Made by a program: the position numbers and the translations under genes
Notes under the pieces: generated by a model
Database searches by the model: none
Seen by the model: only the letters and a program-made list of their open reading frames with translations
Told to the model about the DNA's origin: nothing
Source: JAAYCI01 sp964370165
GTDB lineage: Bacteria; Bacillota; Clostridia; Oscillospirales; Ruminococcaceae
NCBI GenBank assembly: GCA_964370165.1
Contig: CAYJIG010000046.1
Coordinates: 1 to 15,992 of the forward strand
Direction of reading: 5' to 3'
Length of the DNA: 15,992 nucleotides
In this document: positions 13,401 through 15,992 of the stretch, one piece after another
Numbering within the stretch: the first letter of the stretch is position 1
Layout: each line of letters opens with the position of its first letter

Positions 13401-15992
13401 ACACTACCGGTAACTAGAGCGTTATTGTTACACAGTTCTATTATGCCATCGTTGTAGCCGGCTATGCCCCCAACAGAGGAATTTGCGCTCACTCGTCCGT
13501 TGTTATCAGTATTAATTATTTTTGTGGTAAGTGAGGACGATTCGCTACGGTTTTCGCCTACAATGCCGCCGACTACATTGCAGTCTATAGTAATTATATA
13601 TGCATTATTTTTGCAGTTTTCTATTATAGAATCTCGGTTCAGTCCTGCAATTCCACCTATATAATGCTTAGCATTATCTGCGCTGTTACCTCTAAAGGTA
13701 ACTGCACCGCCTGTGTCATTGACAGAATATTCAATTTTTGCGCCGTCAATATTTCTTCCGGCAATTCCGCCGATGTACATGTGCGTACCTTTAACTTCGG
13801 CATAGTTTCCTGACGACTTAATAGTCGCCTTTGTCTCCAGGTTGTTGCCGACAACTCCACCAACATTTGTGTATCCAGTTACAACACCATTATTTTGAAC
13901 ATTACTAATTGCGCCAAAGTTTGTTCCGACAATCCCGCCTGTGTCGGTGCTTGTGTCTTTATTTGCAGTAACCACACCATAGTTGTATGCACTGCTCACT
14001 GTTTTATCGGGATGGTTAACGCCTGAAATACCGCCTGTAAATGTATTACCATTTACGCCGGCGTTATTTTGCACCGATTCAATCGTGCCAAGGTTTGTGC
14101 CGGAAATTCCGCCACTGCCCGAGTCACCTGTTACTACACCCTCGTTTGTAATCCCGTTTACCGAGCTGTAGTTAACACCCGTTATACCACCTACAAATGT
14201 CTGTCCTGTTACTGTGCCGTAATTAGATGTAAATCGACCTGAAAGAAGACCGCCAATAATCGGCAAGCTATTACTACCCACAACACCGCCGACATTTGTT
14301 GTTCCGTTTACCGTCGCGCGGTTTACCACTGCTTCTATCTGCCCCAAAGCGCCACTAGCCGAGATTATTCCCACTATACCGCCAACATTTTCTTTGCCTG
14401 TGACTTGAACAGAGGTTGTGGTTTCATCGCCAAAAACCACAGTACCGTTTGCATTACCTGCAACGGCGCCTACATTATTATTCCCGATTATGACTGATCT
14501 ATCTATTTTAATATTTATAGAGCCTGTTTCGGTATGCCCAAAGAGGCCTTGGTTGTTAGCCGTGGGATTGTTTATGTATACTCCGCTTATAACGTTACCA
14601 CCATACGAAGAAAAGTCACCTTTAAAGGGATCTGACGCAGTACCTATAGGTACCCAGCTGTTTTCCGCAGTTATCTTTGAAATATCATGCTGATAGCCTG
14701 CAACACCTGCCGTTGTCAAATCTATGTCATTCATAACCGTAACTTCTATGCCTGCAAGATCATCACCGTTATTTACTGTAAGTGCAAGCCATGCCATACC
14801 CTTGGCAGTATATATATTTATAACACTGGCACTTCTAGTATAGTCTACGCCTAATTGTGCAGTTTGCGCAGCTTGCGACCATGCCGTATTTCCTGTGAAG
14901 TAACCACCAAAAGTTGGGGTGCCACCGGAATTATATACCCATGTTTTATATATCGTTGATTTGACCCATGAATTAAGTGTGGCAACGAAAGTTGCTGCTT
15001 GCATATCGACTATATGCATATTTGCGCTATAGTTTCCGCCTCCGTTGGTATTGGAGTTTGCATAGCAGTCAGAAACGCTTCCTGCCAAAACAGCACCAAC
15101 GATTTTACCTCTCGTAGGGCCAAAGGTATCTGCGATGTTGTAACAGTTTCTAATAGTAGCATTGGCATCATACATTGCGGCTGCAATACCACCTGAGGCA
15201 TAATTCGGATTTCCTCCACCTGTAACATTTGCAGTGTTATAAGAGTTTTCGACCTTTCCAAAGTTCCAGCTAACTATTCCACCTGCCAGACCTGCTGCAC
15301 CGCTATAAGTAGCATCAACAACTCCTGCATTATAGCTATTTCTTACAATACCGCTAGTCTCGTTACGTATTGTTATACCGGCGACATTCGCTGTTGTTCC
15401 GTAACCATGCATAACACCTAAATTAGAGCACCCATCAATTATTCCCATGTTAACACTCGCAATGCCATTCGCCGCTGTTCCTATGACATCCGCATGATTG
15501 TGACAATTTATAATTTTGCCACTGTTATTTATCACAAAGGCAGAAGCAAAATTTTGAGTATCAACTTTACCGCTTTGTATTGTAAGGTTTTGAATAATAG
15601 CAGACGAGGCTATAGTGTGAAACAATGCCCCTTGCGTTCCGCCGCTATTTATGTAAAGTCCTGAAATGACAAGATTTTTACCGTCGAATGTTCCGTTAAA
15701 AGTTTTAGTATCTGTTCCTATCGGCACCCAGCTGTTTGCCGCTGTTACTGCCACATCAAAACTGTTATTGCTTCCACTATATCCGCTTACATTTGCATCG
15801 GGCAGCGATATGCTTTGGGTTAATGAAATAGTTTGCCCGGAATATGTCGTGCCACTGTTTACCGAAGCCGCAAAATAGGCAAGACCAAGTGCCGAGTGAA
15901 TTTCTAATCCATCGGCAGTCACGGTGTAGTCTGTATCTGCGACGGCTGCGGTGGCAGCGGCGGCCCAGTCGGCATGGGTGGTTGCTCGGGTT
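10433..15992 (-). CDS. Giant repeat-rich surface protein, membrane-anchored (5' partial)
   Basis: The frame is open to the right edge, so the N-terminus is missing; at least about 1850 residues are covered. In order: (a) two related modules, each opening with a W.xAA..A..DYT segment and a NSWVPIGT...F.G.F motif (from the edge to about 14900, then to about 12890), filled with GLUG-type repeats (GGI.G.N.G.I..C.N.G); (b) a divergent InlB B-repeat-like domain ending FVMPANDVVINATYQ (about 12720-12490); (c) three units of about 185 residues with WVYG...YVGEY.VTATS and a DxNxDGxxEY loop; (d) a Gly/Ser linker; (e) a Listeria-Bacteroides repeat with FKGWYTKAEDG and TTLYAMWEE; (f) a Glu/Asp/Ser/Gln-rich stalk; (g) a transmembrane helix with tail YRKKKSEE. 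No LPXTG-like motif precedes the helix, so it is probably membrane-held. An adhesion or polymer-binding role is inferred. The reading across the N gap is not assured. Confidence 0.88.
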   Translation of the reverse strand, partial: TRATTHADWAAAATAAVADTDYTVTADGLEIHSALGLAYFAASVNSGTTYSGQTISLTQSISLPDANVSGYSGSNNSFDVAVTAANSWVPIGTDTKTFNGTFDGKNLVISGLYINSGGTQGALFHTIASSAIIQNLTIQSGKVDTQNFASAFVINNSGKIINCHNHADVIGTAANGIASVNMGIIDGCSNLGVMHGYGTTANVAGITIRNETSGIVRNSYNAGVVDATYSGAAGLAGGIVSWNFGKVENSYNTANVTGGGNPNYASGGIAAAMYDANATIRNCYNIADTFGPTRGKIVGAVLAGSVSDCYANSNTNGGGNYSANMHIVDMQAATFVATLNSWVKSTIYKTWVYNSGGTPTFGGYFTGNTAWSQAAQTAQLGVDYTRSASVINIYTAKGMAWLALTVNNGDDLAGIEVTVMNDIDLTTAGVAGYQHDISKITAENSWVPIGTASDPFKGDFSSYGGNVISGVYINNPTANNQGLFGHTETGSINIKIDRSVIIGNNNVGAVAGNANGTVVFGDETTTSVQVTGKENVGGIVGIISASGALGQIEAVVNRATVNGTTNVGGVVGSNSLPIIGGLLSGRFTSNYGTVTGQTFVGGITGVNYSSVNGITNEGVVTGDSGSGGISGTNLGTIESVQNNAGVNGNTFTGGISGVNHPDKTVSSAYNYGVVTANKDTSTDTGGIVGTNFGAISNVQNNGVVTGYTNVGGVVGNNLETKATIKSSGNYAEVKGTHMYIGGIAGRNIDGAKIEYSVNDTGGAVTFRGNSADNAKHYIGGIAGLNRDSIIENCKNNAYIITIDCNVVGGIVGENRSESSSLTTKIINTDNNGRVSANSSVGGIAGYNDGIIELCNNNALVTGSVTVGGICGMNENEGEILYSSNTGTIRANGVAGGAVGANVMSNNTLQTSYNVGDVETNAGSDVLAKNEAWIDTWLVRDTFAQQFATTLLLSSFGIDVASLGLEGAVAEFKKQMLVDGNGDVAGGMVGLNLSSGMINTYSIGAVSGGGSYTGALVGRNINSSGDSKINNNFYLGQAGQVGVDNEQDAAGRTQPVTSAQVTDPNQLLKQLNDSTSGSPWSLLGSYPVITNASQTYSISINSGSADYIIATPGTRVTITADSINDNWFKEWTTQSTGVSFASASAGQTTFVMPANDVVINATYQRISNALMSVTFDDYTYGDTPSVPVTVYDGGVANXXXXXXXXXXXXXXXXXXXXXXXXXXXXXXXXXXFVNLVENGTGAALSLDKRVVTATTAGSFTADVTIDIPSYDVNSDGVSEYAPYNGSGSVSVTTNGTLSTPNNLDTVSMANWVYGSDASSPSITTIGGAAYNGGAITYSYKGRGATAYAESGVKPKYVGEYTVTATSTANGTVFPKSVTHDFEITEGTQSPNMISSTTMGTNSTLLLTTLVGGASYKLGTISFSVVADGGTGASVTNEVELNSVATPGTVTVRLTLNEYDENSDGVAEYAAYTATQNISVDISHQPNNLDSVTMPDWVYGTSSASPTVSYVGNASPNGGQLSYTYQGVNATTYPQSNTVPRYVGEYSVTATSAVNGVVPEKSVIDTFNITAVSQIPSVVTSINVPANSTFNLASLVSAVVPSNVSVQFVLNNYSTTVSGAVVNGSTLTGLNATGVVKLFANINISGQDVGGDSAHEYASYSGSAEITINVIPATSSGSGNGGGSSSTESTVIIPPVAETLPSEQTTSFSGYRITLNLMGGMIDDKDFNPIIYTDEDGYLDFPSDPIRDGFIFKGWYTKAEDGEKVDENELFTKNTTLYAMWEEESQSEEPATDDEQDEQSDDTQEEESSVESQQSASTAQEPESGFNILWIIVPLLVLGAVAGFIVYRKKKSEE
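10985..12487 (-). repeat. Three tandem extracellular units of about 185 residues
   Basis: Units start near 12487, 12085 and 11530 (minus-strand order) and end near 10985. Units 2 and 3 share SMANWVYG/TMPDWVYG, NGG..(T/S)Y.Y.G, K/R-YVGEY-T/S-VTATS, F.IT, and an EYA.Y end. The first unit is interrupted by the N gap. Units 1 and 2 carry DVNSDGVSEY and DENSDGVAEY, resembling a calcium-binding loop; unit 3 has the altered DVGGDSAHEY. Confidence 0.82.
12302..12401. other. Assembly gap (100 N)
   Basis: Exactly 100 undetermined bases inside the surface-protein gene, the usual placeholder for a gap of unknown length. Both sides happen to read in one frame. Alignment with the neighbouring repeat unit suggests the true missing piece is longer. 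Confidence 0.97.

Noticed and set aside
15920..15922. GTG as the real start of the giant surface protein
   Set aside because: The frame stays open to the window edge with residues that repeat the opening of the second module, so the true start is outside the window.

Overview
The window looks like a scaffold from a low-GC Gram-positive bacterium, probably an anaerobic member of class Clostridia (Bacillota). The evidence is AT-rich intergenic DNA, GGAGG-type ribosome binding sites, a textbook TTGACA-17-TATAAT promoter, a lipoprotein solute-binding protein, a sortase-type surface anchor (SPQTSD) and a giant GLUG/InlB-repeat surface protein. No rRNA, tRNA, CRISPR array or complete insertion sequence was seen. 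A run of 100 Ns (12302-12401) is an assembly gap.

Layout. (1) 1-299, + strand: 3' end of a wall-anchored surface protein, followed by a clear terminator. (2) 300-744: intergenic DNA with three terminator-type hairpins and copy A of a repeat. (3) 745-9348, - strand: a complete ribose-type sugar locus. In transcription order it is a LacI-family regulator, RbsD-like pyranase, BtpA/SgcQ-family TIM-barrel protein, ribokinase-like PfkB kinase, RbsB-like lipoprotein, RbsA-like ATPase, RbsC-like permease and a DUF4432 (aldose 1-epimerase-like) protein. (4) 9349-10432: regulator promoter, degenerate intergenic DNA, copy B of the repeat and a bidirectional terminator. (5) 10433-15992, - strand: most of a very large repeat-rich surface protein, running off the right edge.

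How the genes work together. The lipoprotein would capture a sugar outside the cell and the ATPase/permease pair would import it. RbsD and the DUF4432 protein would interconvert ring or anomeric forms, and the kinase would phosphorylate it. BtpA is the unexplained enzyme. The repressor is probably autoregulated: near-identical 14-bp CG-centred palindromes lie just downstream of its own promoter and just upstream of rbsD. The ligand is most likely ribose or a close relative, but the RbsD active-site change, the second epimerase and BtpA leave room for a non-standard sugar.

The most unusual non-coding feature is a pair of direct repeats about 9.57 kb apart, 80 of 82 bases identical in the core. 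They bracket the sugar locus, and each carries a minus-strand terminator-like hairpin.
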